A DNA stretch of 39,524 bases from Candidatus Doudnabacteria bacterium CG10_big_fil_rev_8_21_14_0_10_41_10 (GTDB lineage Bacteria > Patescibacteriota > Doudnabacteria > UBA920 > 2-01-FULL-50-11), in assembly GCA_002773695.1 (NCBI GenBank), contig PFAJ01000015.1:1-39524 (forward strand), written 5' to 3'. Positions within the stretch are counted from its first letter, which is position 1. Every line of letters starts with the position of its first letter. Below the pieces are notes generated by a model that was given only the letters and a program-made list of their open reading frames with translations, did not search any database and was not told where the DNA came from. Shown here one piece after another: positions 31,324-38,271 of the stretch. Both the position numbers and the translations under genes were made by a program.

Positions 31324-31374
31324 TTTATTCCCCCGATTGTAGTAATAGTTGAAAGAGGGTGAATAATAAACATT

Positions 31375-31806
31375 ATGAAAAAGTACGCAATCATAACTTT
31401 AGTAGGAATTGGAGCATTGAGTCTTGTCGGGTTGGCTTCTGCTCATGGAGGGTTTGGAGGATTTCACGATGCTACACCCGAAGAACAAGCGCAACATCAA
31501 CAAGAGATGTTTGAAGAAAAGGCAGAATTTCTAGGAATTACTGTCGAAGAAGTGAAAGACGTTTGGGTTGAAAATAAATCTTTTAAAGATTTAGCAGAAG
31601 AAAACGGGATTTCTGAAGAAGAGCTGAAAACACACATGCAGGAACAGCACAAGGTTCGTGCCCAGGAGCGGATGCAGAATTTGGTTACCGAAGGGATAAT
31701 AACCCAAGACCAGGCTGACCAAAGGCTTGCAACAATGCGAGAGCGGATGGAGAGTGGAGAACTTCATCGAGGAGGGAAAGGTTTCCATTGTGGTTTTGGT
31801 AAATAA
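31375..31806 (+). CDS. small exported His-rich helical protein, Spy/DUF2680-like
   Basis: The signal peptide (KKYAIITLVGIGALSLVGLASA) is followed by HGGFGGFHD, then a helical body: FLGITVEEVKDVWVENKSFKDLAEENGISEEELKTHM, then VTEGIITQDQADQRLATMRERMESG, ending HRGGKGFHCGFGK. The two repeats 'GI(T/S)xEE' / 'GIITQDQAD' are common in DUF2680- or Spy-like periplasmic proteins. His and Cys near both ends could bind metal. It follows the sigma/anti-sigma pair by 51 bases and may be a target or accessory of that system. Confidence 0.78.
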   Translation: MKKYAIITLVGIGALSLVGLASAHGGFGGFHDATPEEQAQHQQEMFEEKAEFLGITVEEVKDVWVENKSFKDLAEENGISEEELKTHMQEQHKVRAQERMQNLVTEGIITQDQADQRLATMRERMESGELHRGGKGFHCGFGK

Positions 31807-31835
31807 TTTAGGCCTAATAATTTAAAAGTAATAGG

Positions 31836-31870
31836 TAAAAAACACTTTCCGGAAGTGCTTTTTATTTTTT
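31836..31870 (+). terminator. terminator after the His-rich protein gene
   Basis: AAAAAACACTT..CCGG..AAGTGCTTTTT with a long T tract. Confidence 0.75.
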
Positions 31871-31879
31871 AAAGCTTAC

Positions 31880-31907
31880 TTGCAAAGGTTGGTTTCTATG
31901 TTATAAT
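31880..31907 (+). promoter_or_regulatory. promoter of the 138-residue anchored protein gene
   Basis: TTGCAA (31880-31885), 16 bases, TATAAT (31902-31907) with an extended TG (TGTTATAAT). Confidence 0.6.
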
Positions 31908-31969
31908 CTAAGTGTTATAAACTACGGATCAGAAATAAAAAATGTAATAGTAATATTAAATACAATCAT

Positions 31970-32386
31970 ATGTTGCAAACTCCAATTAAAGCCTTTTTAA
32001 TAGTCGTGTTAGTTTTAGTCGTGATTGGGTTTATTTTAGCCGTCGCGCAGTCGCCGAGCGAGCAAGGGACCCAAGTATCCATAAATCCGGTAGACGAACC
32101 TTTGGTTTTGGGTCATACGTACTTTGCGGGAGCGAATACGTACTCCGGTAGTTTTATGACCCCAACTCCGTGCTACGATTGGGGCCAGACTGATGTTGAA
32201 TTATCCGATACAAAACCGGAAAAAATAAAGCTGGTAATCTCTGCCCAGGAAGTTGGAGATTGCGTTGATGTTAAAACTCCGGCAAAAAAAGATTTTACTT
32301 TTTTAGTTCCATCTTCTCCTGATGCGGGATTGGTTGGGGTTGAATTGAACGGCAAGGAAGTTAAATTCGAAATTCGAAAGGACTAA
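31970..32386 (+). CDS. anchored extracytoplasmic protein, unknown
   Basis: 138 residues: an N-terminal membrane segment (about 7-25, AFLIVVLVLVVIGFILAVA) and a soluble outer domain of about 110 residues with two Cys (TPCYDWGQ and VGDCVDV), which probably form a disulfide. Beta-strand-like stretches (DVELSDTKPEKIKLVISAQE, AGLVGVELNGKEVKFEIRK) suggest a small beta sandwich. No family recognised. It is a separate unit with its own promoter and a strong hairpin downstream. Confidence 0.75.
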   Translation: MLQTPIKAFLIVVLVLVVIGFILAVAQSPSEQGTQVSINPVDEPLVLGHTYFAGANTYSGSFMTPTPCYDWGQTDVELSDTKPEKIKLVISAQEVGDCVDVKTPAKKDFTFLVPSSPDAGLVGVELNGKEVKFEIRKD

Positions 32387-32406
32387 ATTTGTTCAAAAAC
32401 TATTTG

Positions 32407-32460
32407 CCCGCTTTTGGAATTTCGATGTAATATAGTCACCGAAATTCTTAAGGCGGGTTT
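32407..32460 (+). terminator. two-part hairpin between the anchored protein gene and zwf
   Basis: Inner stem GAATTTCG (32417-32424) / CGAAATTC (32440-32447), outer CCCGC (32407-32411) / GCGGG (32453-32457), then TTTAAAATTTTT. It may end the upstream gene or fold in the zwf leader; zwf starts 10 bases after. Confidence 0.6.
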
Positions 32461-32469
32461 AAAATTTTT

Positions 32470-33927
32470 ATGAGTGAATTGGTAAAAAAATCACAAAGAG
32501 TCGATCCTTCAATGCTGGTGCTGTTTGGAGCAACCGGTGATTTGTCGGCAAATTATTTACTGCCGGCTTTTTATCACCTGGACGCCTCGGGTTTTTTACC
32601 GGATGATTTAAAAATTGTGTGTGTTGGTCGTCGCGATTTTAACGAACAGAGTTACCTGGATTTTATCATAGAAAAATCAAATTTTCTTGAAAAACTAAAA
32701 AAACCAAAAATCAAAAAATATTTTCTAAAACACATAGTGTACTATCAAGGCGATTTTAGTAATCCTGATTCGTTTGCCGGGCTAACATCGGTCCTTTTCA
32801 ATCTGGAAAAACCTACTCACAAATGTTACAACCGGTTATATTATTTTGCGACTTCCCCAGAATTTTTTTTATCAATAGCCGAAATGTTAGAAGGAGCCGG
32901 TCTTTTGAAGAGTTGTGAAGTTCATAACCGCACAATCCGAGTGCTTGTTGAAAAGCCGTTTGGTTTTGACCTGAAATCCGCAAAAAAGTTAAACAAATTA
33001 TTGTTAAATTATTTTACCGAGGACCAAATCTATCGCATCGATCATTATCAAGGCAAAGAAACCGTACAAAACCTCATGGTGGTAAGGTTTGCCAACAGCA
33101 TATTCGAACCATTGTGGAGTAAAGATAATATTGATCATGTTGAAATAAGCGTTTTAGAAGATGAGACGGTCGGTGGTCGCGGAAAATTTTATGATAGAGC
33201 CGGAGCCTTGCGCGATATGGTGCAAAACCATCTATTGCAGATGTTGGCTTTGGTTTTAATGGATGAGCCAAAAGAGTTGAAGACCGAATTGATCCGAGAC
33301 GAAAAGCTGAAAATTCTCAAAGGACTAAAGTTATTTTCAAAAAAAGACTGTAAAACTGAAGTTGTGCGCGGTCAGTATGGCGGGTATATGAAAGAAACGG
33401 GGAAACAGAGTGTAACCGAAACATATGTTGCGTTGAAAGTTTTTGTCGACCTGCCCAGATGGCGCGGCATGCCGATTTATCTGCGTACTGGCAAAGCGCT
33501 TTCCAAAAAGGTTACAGAAATTTCTATTCATTTTAAAGAGCCTTCGAAATGTCTGTTTACGCATTGCGCTTCCAATATTATGACCTTGCGAATCCAGCCG
33601 GATGAATCGGTTGATTTGCGAATAAACAACAAGATCCCGGGGTTTGGAGTTGATTTAACCCAAAAGAAGCTGCAATTTGGTTACAAGAAAGAATTTGAAA
33701 AGGACTTGCCTCCCGCTTATGAACGATTGCTTTTGGATTTTATTCAGGGTGATCAGCGGTTGTTTATTAGAAGCGATGAAATAGAAGCCGCGTGGAAATT
33801 TGTCGGGTCTATTACGGATAGTTGGCGCGATTTGCCGTTGAGTATGTATAAAAAAGGAAGTCATGGTCCGGAAGCGGCGGAGAATTTGATAAAAAAGGAT
33901 ATGAGGGAGTGGTGGACGGGGGAATAG
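32470..33927 (+). CDS. zwf: glucose-6-phosphate 1-dehydrogenase
   Basis: 485 residues, full length. It has the NADP-binding LVLFGATGDLSANYLLPAFY (Gly20-Ala-Thr-Gly-Asp24) and VLVEKPFGFDLKSAKKLN. The active-site signature is RIDHYQGKETVQN, with His192 and Lys196. The substrate-side VEISVLEDETVGGRGKFYDRAGALRDMVQNHLLQMLAL follows. It makes 6-phosphogluconolactone and NADPH, the entry of the oxidative pentose phosphate route. The partner gene gnd follows 166 bases later, after a palindromic repeat, but is broken by a stop; no 6-phosphogluconolactonase gene is seen. Oxidative pentose phosphate genes are uncommon in CPR. Confidence 0.95.
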   Translation: MSELVKKSQRVDPSMLVLFGATGDLSANYLLPAFYHLDASGFLPDDLKIVCVGRRDFNEQSYLDFIIEKSNFLEKLKKPKIKKYFLKHIVYYQGDFSNPDSFAGLTSVLFNLEKPTHKCYNRLYYFATSPEFFLSIAEMLEGAGLLKSCEVHNRTIRVLVEKPFGFDLKSAKKLNKLLLNYFTEDQIYRIDHYQGKETVQNLMVVRFANSIFEPLWSKDNIDHVEISVLEDETVGGRGKFYDRAGALRDMVQNHLLQMLALVLMDEPKELKTELIRDEKLKILKGLKLFSKKDCKTEVVRGQYGGYMKETGKQSVTETYVALKVFVDLPRWRGMPIYLRTGKALSKKVTEISIHFKEPSKCLFTHCASNIMTLRIQPDESVDLRINNKIPGFGVDLTQKKLQFGYKKEFEKDLPPAYERLLLDFIQGDQRLFIRSDEIEAAWKFVGSITDSWRDLPLSMYKKGSHGPEAAENLIKKDMREWWTGE

Positions 33928-33973
33928 TGAATTGTAAAGCTTAAAGCGAAAAACGAAAAATGAGTATCCTTTT

Positions 33974-34048
33974 GTCATCCCGGACGCCATAACGGGTGGT
34001 CCGGGATCCAGGAATCTGGATTTCTCCGCCTAGGCGGACGGGAATGAC
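33974..34048. repeat. palindromic intergenic repeat (GTCATCCC..GGGAATGAC)
   Basis: The ends GTCAT / ATGAC and nested stems TCCCGGAC..GTCCGGGA, ATCCAG..CTGGAT and CCGCCTAGGCGG form a multi-hairpin element of about 75 bases. Similar elements are scattered through many bacterial genomes. Confidence 0.7.
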
Positions 34049-34093
34049 TCACGTAGTAGATTGGAAATTATTAATTTAAAATTCTAAAATGAT

Positions 34094-35029
34094 ATGTCTA
34101 AATCACAAATCGGTGTTATAGGTTTGGGTAAGATGGGGATGCAGATAGCCAGAAGACTGCATAAAAAAGGGCATAGGGTTTATGCATGGAACCGTAGCGT
34201 GGAACCGCGAAAGAAATTTAAAGAATATACTTCTCGACTTCGCTCGAAGAATAAGAGCGGAGTCGCGGGTTCGGTACCAGAGCTTGTTTCCGGTTTAAAA
34301 AAACCAATGATAGTCTGGACTATGCTGCCGGCCGGCAAGCCCACCGCGGATGTTATGAAAGTTTTGCTTAAAAATTTATCTCAAGGAGATATCGTTATAG
34401 ATGGCGCTAACGAAAACTATCAAAATACCCAAAAACGCGCGAAAATTTTTGCAAAAAAAAGCATTGCGTTTTTTGACGCGGGCACCAGTGGAGGCGTGCA
34501 TGGCGAAAAGAACGGTTTTTCGATAATGGTCGGTGGGCCAAAAAAACTCTGGAAAAAAGTTCGGCCGATCTTTGCCGATTTGGCAGCCGGTGATTCCTAC
34601 GGCCTGGTTGGCGAGTCTGGTTCTGGCTAATTTGTTAAAATGGTCCACAACGGTATTGAATATGGGATGATGGAGGCACTTGCCGAGGGCTACGCAGTTA
34701 TCAATAAATGGAACCCGAAAGTGGACCTGGCGCAAGTAAGTAAAATTTGGCAAAAAGGATCGGTGATTTCTTCCTGGCTTGTGGATTTGTCACGAGATAT
34801 TTTTGAAAAAGAGGATATGCGAAAAGTGGTTGGGTTTGTAAAACACACCGGCGAAGGAATGTGGACAGTGGAGGTCGCAAAAAGATTGGGCGTGGATGCG
34901 CGCGTGATCAAAGCTTCTTTAGATGTTCGCAAAGAATCAAAAAATAAAAAAAATCAGAAGTTACTTCGGAATAAAATTTTGGCGTTACTTCGCAATCGTT
35001 TCGGCGGACACGATGTGATTAGGACATAG
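34094..35029 (+). pseudogene. gnd: 6-phosphogluconate dehydrogenase (decarboxylating), interrupted by one in-frame UAA
   Basis: The N-terminal half has the NAD(P) site GVIGLGKMGMQIARRL and the substrate-binding GTSGGVHG. The reading frame then meets TAA at 34628-34630 and continues in the same frame with FVKMVHNGIEYGMMEALAEGY. In intact enzymes this spot reads GSGH(F/Y)VKMVHNGIEYG, so the stop replaces the conserved His just before the catalytic Lys and Asn. No frameshift and no other damage is seen over 311 codons, and the C-terminus is complete. A two-base change from a His codon is needed. Options: a very recent null mutation, an assembly error, or readthrough. A split protein restarting at ATG 34640 would lack most of the motif. 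Confidence 0.88.
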
Positions 35030-35066
35030 TATCAGGTATTTAGTATTAAGCATCTAGTATAAAAAT

Positions 35067-35528
35067 ATGAGAGCTTATGAAAGGACACCATATCGGGAGG
35101 TTCCAAAAAAGAATGACCCAGAGACTTTGAAAGCAATTACAAGTATTTATAAACAAATAAAAAATTTCCCAGAGGGAGTTAGAGGGGCGGTAATGAGAGA
35201 AATCCAAGGCGGTAAGCTAGAAGATTTAGCAAAAGAGAGCCCGGAAGAAGCCCTGACCGCAATACGGTCGATTGTGCAAAAAAATAGACCGAAGCCAGGC
35301 GGTGAAGGAGGTCTGGTATTATCAGTTGATTTACCAAATGCCTCGGAGTTTCCGCGACAAAGGTCTTCGAAAAAGCCAAAAATGGATCCGCGTGAAAGAA
35401 TAAAAGATGATTTTATCCAAACTCACCACACCAAACCGCTAAAACCTCGCGGGGATTCTCGATCGGTAAGAACCGAGCCGGATCGATTATCCGAAGACAG
35501 GAAGCACGATTTTGAAGAAGTGGTATAG
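35067..35528 (+). CDS. hypothetical soluble protein, charged and partly disordered
   Basis: 153 residues. The first 75 look helical (PETLKAITSIYKQIKNF, then VRGAVMREIQGGKLEDLAKE and EALTAIRSIVQ). The second half is rich in Pro, Arg, Lys, Asp and Ser and is probably disordered (RSSKKPKMDPRERIKDDF, RGDSRSVRTEPDRLSEDRK). No signal peptide, Cys or known motif. No family recognised. It lies 37 bases after gnd on the same strand without a strong SD. Confidence 0.65.
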   Translation: MRAYERTPYREVPKKNDPETLKAITSIYKQIKNFPEGVRGAVMREIQGGKLEDLAKESPEEALTAIRSIVQKNRPKPGGEGGLVLSVDLPNASEFPRQRSSKKPKMDPRERIKDDFIQTHHTKPLKPRGDSRSVRTEPDRLSEDRKHDFEEVV

Positions 35529-35555
35529 GTAGGTTATTGTTTAATATCAAGAGAA

Positions 35556-35595
35556 AACAAGGGTGACCCTTGCGGAAGCAAAGGTCACCTTTGTT
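35556..35595. repeat. 40-base hairpin of the AAGGGTGACC family (copy B)
   Basis: AACAAGGGTGACCCTTGC, loop GGAA, GCAAAGGTCACCTTTGTT: an 18-bp stem with two G-T pairs and a 4-base loop. Nearly the same element stands at 36247-36286, and its half-sites form the 17-bp arms inside the MITE relic at 10952-11056. Confidence 0.75.
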
Positions 35596-35621
35596 GGAAT
35601 GTCGTCGTTTATTTTTTTATT

Positions 35622-35650
35622 TTACATAAAGACATATTTCATATAGAATA
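35622..35650 (+). promoter_or_regulatory. promoter of the 142-residue protein gene
   Basis: TTTACA (35622-35627), exactly 17 bases, TAGAAT (35645-35650). The leader ends in a small GGCGATTATCGCC hairpin just before the SD. Confidence 0.5.
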
Positions 35651-35710
35651 CCTGATTCTCGTCGTGTGAGACGTGGAAATGAAAGGCGATTATCGCCATA
35701 AGGAGTGACA

Positions 35711-36139
35711 ATGAAACTAAGTTTGAATACGATATCTCAACACGAAGTTTTCGAGAGAGGGGTCGACCATGTTAACCCAAACCCCACCCAACTTGAGTGG
35801 GTATTCCAGATTTTTTTGAGTATCAAAGAGAAACTGGGAAACATTGCGGAAATGGTCGAGGTCGTGAAGATGGGATTTCGTCAGTTTTCGTTCGAGACCA
35901 AATACCCTCTCGTTCTCGACATTGAGGTGATTCTCGCCGAGCCGGGAGAGGTTCCTCATCCGAGAAGGAAGATCATTGTAAAAGGGGAGGGGAAAGGTTA
36001 TTGGCAAGAATCAAACACATCGGCGACGAAACTCCCCGATGAGGTTGCGGATGACATAACTGTTCGCGTCAAAGGTGCCCTTTCCGACTTCGCCACCAAC
36101 CTCAGACTTATGGCGGATCATATGGATCCCAACAAGTAA
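35711..36139 (+). CDS. hypothetical soluble protein, 142 residues
   Basis: An alpha/beta-looking protein: a helix with EWVFQIFLSIKEKLGNIAEM, strands VLDIEVILAEPGEVPHPRRK and IIVKGEGKGYWQE, and a closing helix DITVRVKGALSDFATNLRLMADHM. There is no Cys, signal peptide or known motif. The ATG at 35711 is preferred to GTG at 35705 because AAGGAG (35700-35705) would overlap the GTG but lies 5 bases before the ATG. GC is higher than the neighbours. It is an independent unit with promoter and terminator, like the other SD-led orphans in the window. Confidence 0.72.
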   Translation: MKLSLNTISQHEVFERGVDHVNPNPTQLEWVFQIFLSIKEKLGNIAEMVEVVKMGFRQFSFETKYPLVLDIEVILAEPGEVPHPRRKIIVKGEGKGYWQESNTSATKLPDEVADDITVRVKGALSDFATNLRLMADHMDPNK

Positions 36140-36159
36140 CCGCCGAACCGGATTTCAAA

Positions 36160-36200
36160 ACGCACCCAGTAGCGCTAGCTACCCGGTGCGTATTTTTTTT
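36160..36200 (+). terminator. terminator of the 142-residue protein gene
   Basis: ACGCACC / GGTGCGT enclosing the palindrome GTAGCGCTAGCTAC, followed by a run of eight T. Confidence 0.85.
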
Positions 36201-36227
36201 GACAATAAATATCGATCGGTATAAATT
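36199..36227 (+). promoter_or_regulatory. possible promoter facing the copy C hairpin, candidate small RNA
   Basis: TTGACA (36199-36204), 17 bases, TAAATT (36222-36227), or TATAAA at 15 bases. No gene lies downstream on this strand; a transcript would begin near 36233 and run into the 36247-36286 hairpin, antisense to the 3' end of the cyclase gene. Confidence 0.3.
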
Positions 36228-36246
36228 GTAAAGTCTTATCGCATAA

Positions 36247-36286
36247 AACAAGGGTGACCCTTGCTAACGCTGAGGTCACCCTTGTT
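36247..36286. repeat. 40-base hairpin of the AAGGGTGACC family (copy C)
   Basis: AACAAGGGTGACCCTTGC, loop TAAC, GCTGAGGTCACCCTTGTT. It ends 6 bases from the stop codon of the minus-strand cyclase gene, so it may serve as that gene's 3' hairpin. Confidence 0.75.
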
Positions 36287-36292
36287 GGTTTA

Positions 36293-36946
36293 TTATTTCC
36301 AAAGAATCACTCTCGCGGGCGAGCCGTCGCTTGCTTTTATTTTGAGTGGCAACGCGGCAATATTGTATTTTCCCGGTTTTATCCGTGATAAATCCACCGC
36401 TTCAATAATCACTATCCCTTTTGCAAGCAATGTTTTATGCACCGGATGTCCGGGCGCGGATTTGGCCTCGATACCAAAGTAGTCAATCCCAACCAGGTCA
36501 ATTTTTTTACTAGCTAAATATTTGGCAGCGTCTAGCGCGAGCGACACATAGTTGTCGACAAATGTTTTCTTTTTTAACAGTTGTGAGTTTCTGGTTTTGA
36601 ACAAGATTTTGTCGCGCGCTTTGATATTTACATGAGCGAAGTCTTTGGGTCTGATAAGAGATTCTTTTTGAACTCCCCCCAAACCCTTCTTTGGTAAAGA
36701 GGGGGAGACAGATCGGACTTCGATCACCAGACATTTTCCAATCAGTTTATTTACCGGAATAGAATCGATGCCAGGACGGTTAAATAAAAAATGTTTTGGC
36801 GCGTCAATGTGTGTGCCAAAATGAGTTGCTATATCCATCCGAGAAGTTATGGCGGAGCCTTTTGACTCGACTCTTTTGAATTTGCCGTCGCCGGGCCAAA
36901 CAATCGTTTTTTCGGAAAGTTCCAGAGAGATATCGTAATATTTCAT
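36293..36946 (-). CDS. cyclase-family protein (kynurenine formamidase-like metal hydrolase)
   Basis: 217 residues with the family motif HFGTHIDAPKHF (His42, His46, Asp48, His52), which binds the metal, plus the C-terminal VGIDYFGIEAKSAPGHPVHKTLLAKGIVIIEAVDL. Family members hydrolyse amides or lactone-like bonds; the substrate here is unknown. Residues about 79-95 (SVSPSLPKKGLGGVQKE) have no place in the fold: this piece is encoded by a palindromic repeat of intergenic type and looks like an in-frame insertion. The gene stands alone on the minus strand, with hairpins on both sides. Confidence 0.88.
   Translation of the reverse strand: MKYYDISLELSEKTIVWPGDGKFKRVESKGSAITSRMDIATHFGTHIDAPKHFLFNRPGIDSIPVNKLIGKCLVIEVRSVSPSLPKKGLGGVQKESLIRPKDFAHVNIKARDKILFKTRNSQLLKKKTFVDNYVSLALDAAKYLASKKIDLVGIDYFGIEAKSAPGHPVHKTLLAKGIVIIEAVDLSRIKPGKYNIAALPLKIKASDGSPARVILWK
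36673..36707. repeat. palindromic repeat inserted in frame within the cyclase gene
   Basis: CTCCCCC...TCTTT-ggta-AAAGA-GGGGGAG pairs as a hairpin with one bulge. Its base pattern matches the intergenic hairpins at 37825-37863 and 38242-38264 (C-rich arm, CTTC/TCTTT, A/G-rich arm). Confidence 0.65.
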
Positions 36947-36956
36947 AAAAATAATT

Positions 36957-37030
36957 CGTCATTCTAAGGCGGAGCTGAAGAATCTTCACAGTCATCGTTT
37001 ATAGAGATCCTTCACTTCGTTCAGGACGAC
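36957..37030. repeat. palindromic intergenic repeat (CGTCATTCT..AGGACGAC)
   Basis: The left arm CGTCATTCTAAGGCGGAGC and GAAGAATCTT pairs imperfectly with the right arm AGATCCTTC and CTTCGTTCAGGACGAC. This GTCATTCT-GAAGAATC type is common across bacterial genomes as an interspersed repeat. Confidence 0.7.
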
Positions 37031-37095
37031 AGAGGGTTATTGATAATTTTTCAGTTAATAACTATACTTAACTTACTCAATTATAACATACCATT

Positions 37096-37824
37096 ATGGA
37101 TAATGATTTACAAAAACGATTTCGCGCGTTTGAACTTTTCAAACATCTTAGCGATCAAGATATTGTCGATTTCGAACGGATTTGCGTGACAAGAAAGTTT
37201 AACAAAGGAACCACGATTTATGTTCCGGGAGAGAAACGTGACCGGGTTTTTTTGGTTATTTCCGGCGAGGTTAAAGTTTACCAAATTTCTAACGGGAAAA
37301 AGATTACCATTGATGCGCATCGGGAAGGTGGTTTATTCGGAGACCTTTCTTTTGCCCACAAGCCTTTTGACGCAAAACCGACTAATTACGCGGAAGCGTT
37401 GTCTGATGTTTCGGTTTGCGCGATATCTTCCTACGATTTAACCGATTATTTAAAATCCCATACTCGCTTGGCTCTTGGTCTGTTGGTAAATATGCGCAAC
37501 CGTTTACATATGGCGGAAAGCAAGATTCGCGACCTGGCGCTGTTTTCTGCTGACATTCGGATAATCAACGAGCTTATTCGTCATTCTCTTAAACACGGTA
37601 ACGATCAAGGAGATTATTTTGAAATCCCAGAGCGACTCACCCACCAGGAAGTATCGGAAATGACCGGACTGGCTCGCGAAACCGTGAGCAAGGTTTTGGC
37701 GGGACTCACCAAAAGTGGAATGATAGAACTTTCCGATGATAAATTCTTTAAACTCAACAAGAAAAAAATAATAGAAGATTGCATTGATTGCATAAAGGTC
37801 GCAAAACTCGATATATTTTCTTAA
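37096..37824 (+). CDS. Crp/Fnr family transcriptional regulator
   Basis: 242 residues. The N-terminal cyclic-nucleotide-type beta barrel (about 12-125) shows FNKGTTIYVPGEKRDRVFLVISGEVKVYQ and GGLFGDLSF. A long dimer helix (about 126-150) is followed by a helix-turn-helix (about 175-225) with RLTHQEVSEMTGLARETVSKVLAGLTKSGMIE. There is no N-terminal FeS Cys cluster (one Cys at ICVTRK), and two Cys near the C-terminus (DCIDC) could sense redox or metal. No ligand can be assigned. The neighbouring glutaredoxin and DUF3179 genes are possible targets. The start ATG has no SD. Confidence 0.92.
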   Translation: MDNDLQKRFRAFELFKHLSDQDIVDFERICVTRKFNKGTTIYVPGEKRDRVFLVISGEVKVYQISNGKKITIDAHREGGLFGDLSFAHKPFDAKPTNYAEALSDVSVCAISSYDLTDYLKSHTRLALGLLVNMRNRLHMAESKIRDLALFSADIRIINELIRHSLKHGNDQGDYFEIPERLTHQEVSEMTGLARETVSKVLAGLTKSGMIELSDDKFFKLNKKKIIEDCIDCIKVAKLDIFS

Positions 37825-37863
37825 CCCCTTTTAACTTCCTTTTGGAAAGCGGAGGAAGTGGGG
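37825..37863. repeat. palindromic repeat after the Crp/Fnr gene
   Basis: CCCC..ACTTCCT..AGGAAGT.GGGG forms a stem starting at the stop codon. It probably also acts as a 3' hairpin; the T run is poor. Confidence 0.6.
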
Positions 37864-37934
37864 CAGATGTGACCAAGATTACAGATAAAGTCGTGCTTTT
37901 TTTATATGATTAAATCATAATTAATAAAACCAGT

Positions 37935-38168
37935 ATGAAAAATGTTACGATTTATACGACTTCCACATGTGGCTATTGCAAAATGGCCAAATCGTTTTTT
38001 AAAGATAAAAACGTAAACTATAAAGAGGTCAACGTTGAGGCCGATCCAGCCGCTGCCCAGGATATGATAAAAAAATCCGGGCAGATGGGGGTGCCGGTTA
38101 TCGACATCGACGGCCAGATTGTGGTCGGATTTGATCGAGGCGTGCTTTCAGAATTGTTGGGAGTATAA
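37935..38168 (+). CDS. small glutaredoxin-like thiol-disulfide protein
   Basis: 77 residues with the thioredoxin-fold core: VTIYTTSTCGYCKMAKSFF (active-site Cys12-Gly-Tyr-Cys15), the cis-Pro loop MGVPVIDIDGQIVVGFD, and a closing helix VLSELL. This size and the 'VPVI..G..I.GFD' pattern match the NrdH/YruB group of mini-glutaredoxins. It reduces disulfides or glutathione-like adducts in the cytoplasm. Single gene between two palindromic repeats. Confidence 0.92.
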   Translation: MKNVTIYTTSTCGYCKMAKSFFKDKNVNYKEVNVEADPAAAQDMIKKSGQMGVPVIDIDGQIVVGFDRGVLSELLGV

Positions 38169-38195
38169 AATTTATTTCTTTCTTTAAGATAAAGG

Positions 38196-38264
38196 GAGAT
38201 TAAGAAAGGTTATGAATTTTTTAATCTCATAACTCTCTTAGCCTCCTCTGGTCTTAAGAGGGGG
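38196..38264 (+). repeat. palindromic leader upstream of the DUF3179 gene, covering the SD
   Basis: GAGATTAA (38196-38203) / TTAATCTC (38221-38228) competes with TAAGAAAGGTTATGA / TCATAACTCTCTTA. A separate hairpin CCTCCTCT (38242-38249) / AGAGGGGG (38257-38264) holds the only SD (GAGGGGG), 7 bases before the ATG at 38272. The two alternative stems could control translation, or simply be a REP-type repeat that also supplies the SD. Confidence 0.5.
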
Positions 38265-38271
38265 AAAAATT

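Noticed and set aside
34094-35029. Genetic code change (stop recoded) as explanation of the gnd stop
   Set aside because: The codon is UAA, whereas known CPR recoding uses UGA. Many other genes here end at UAA, including tightly coupled ones, so general recoding is excluded.
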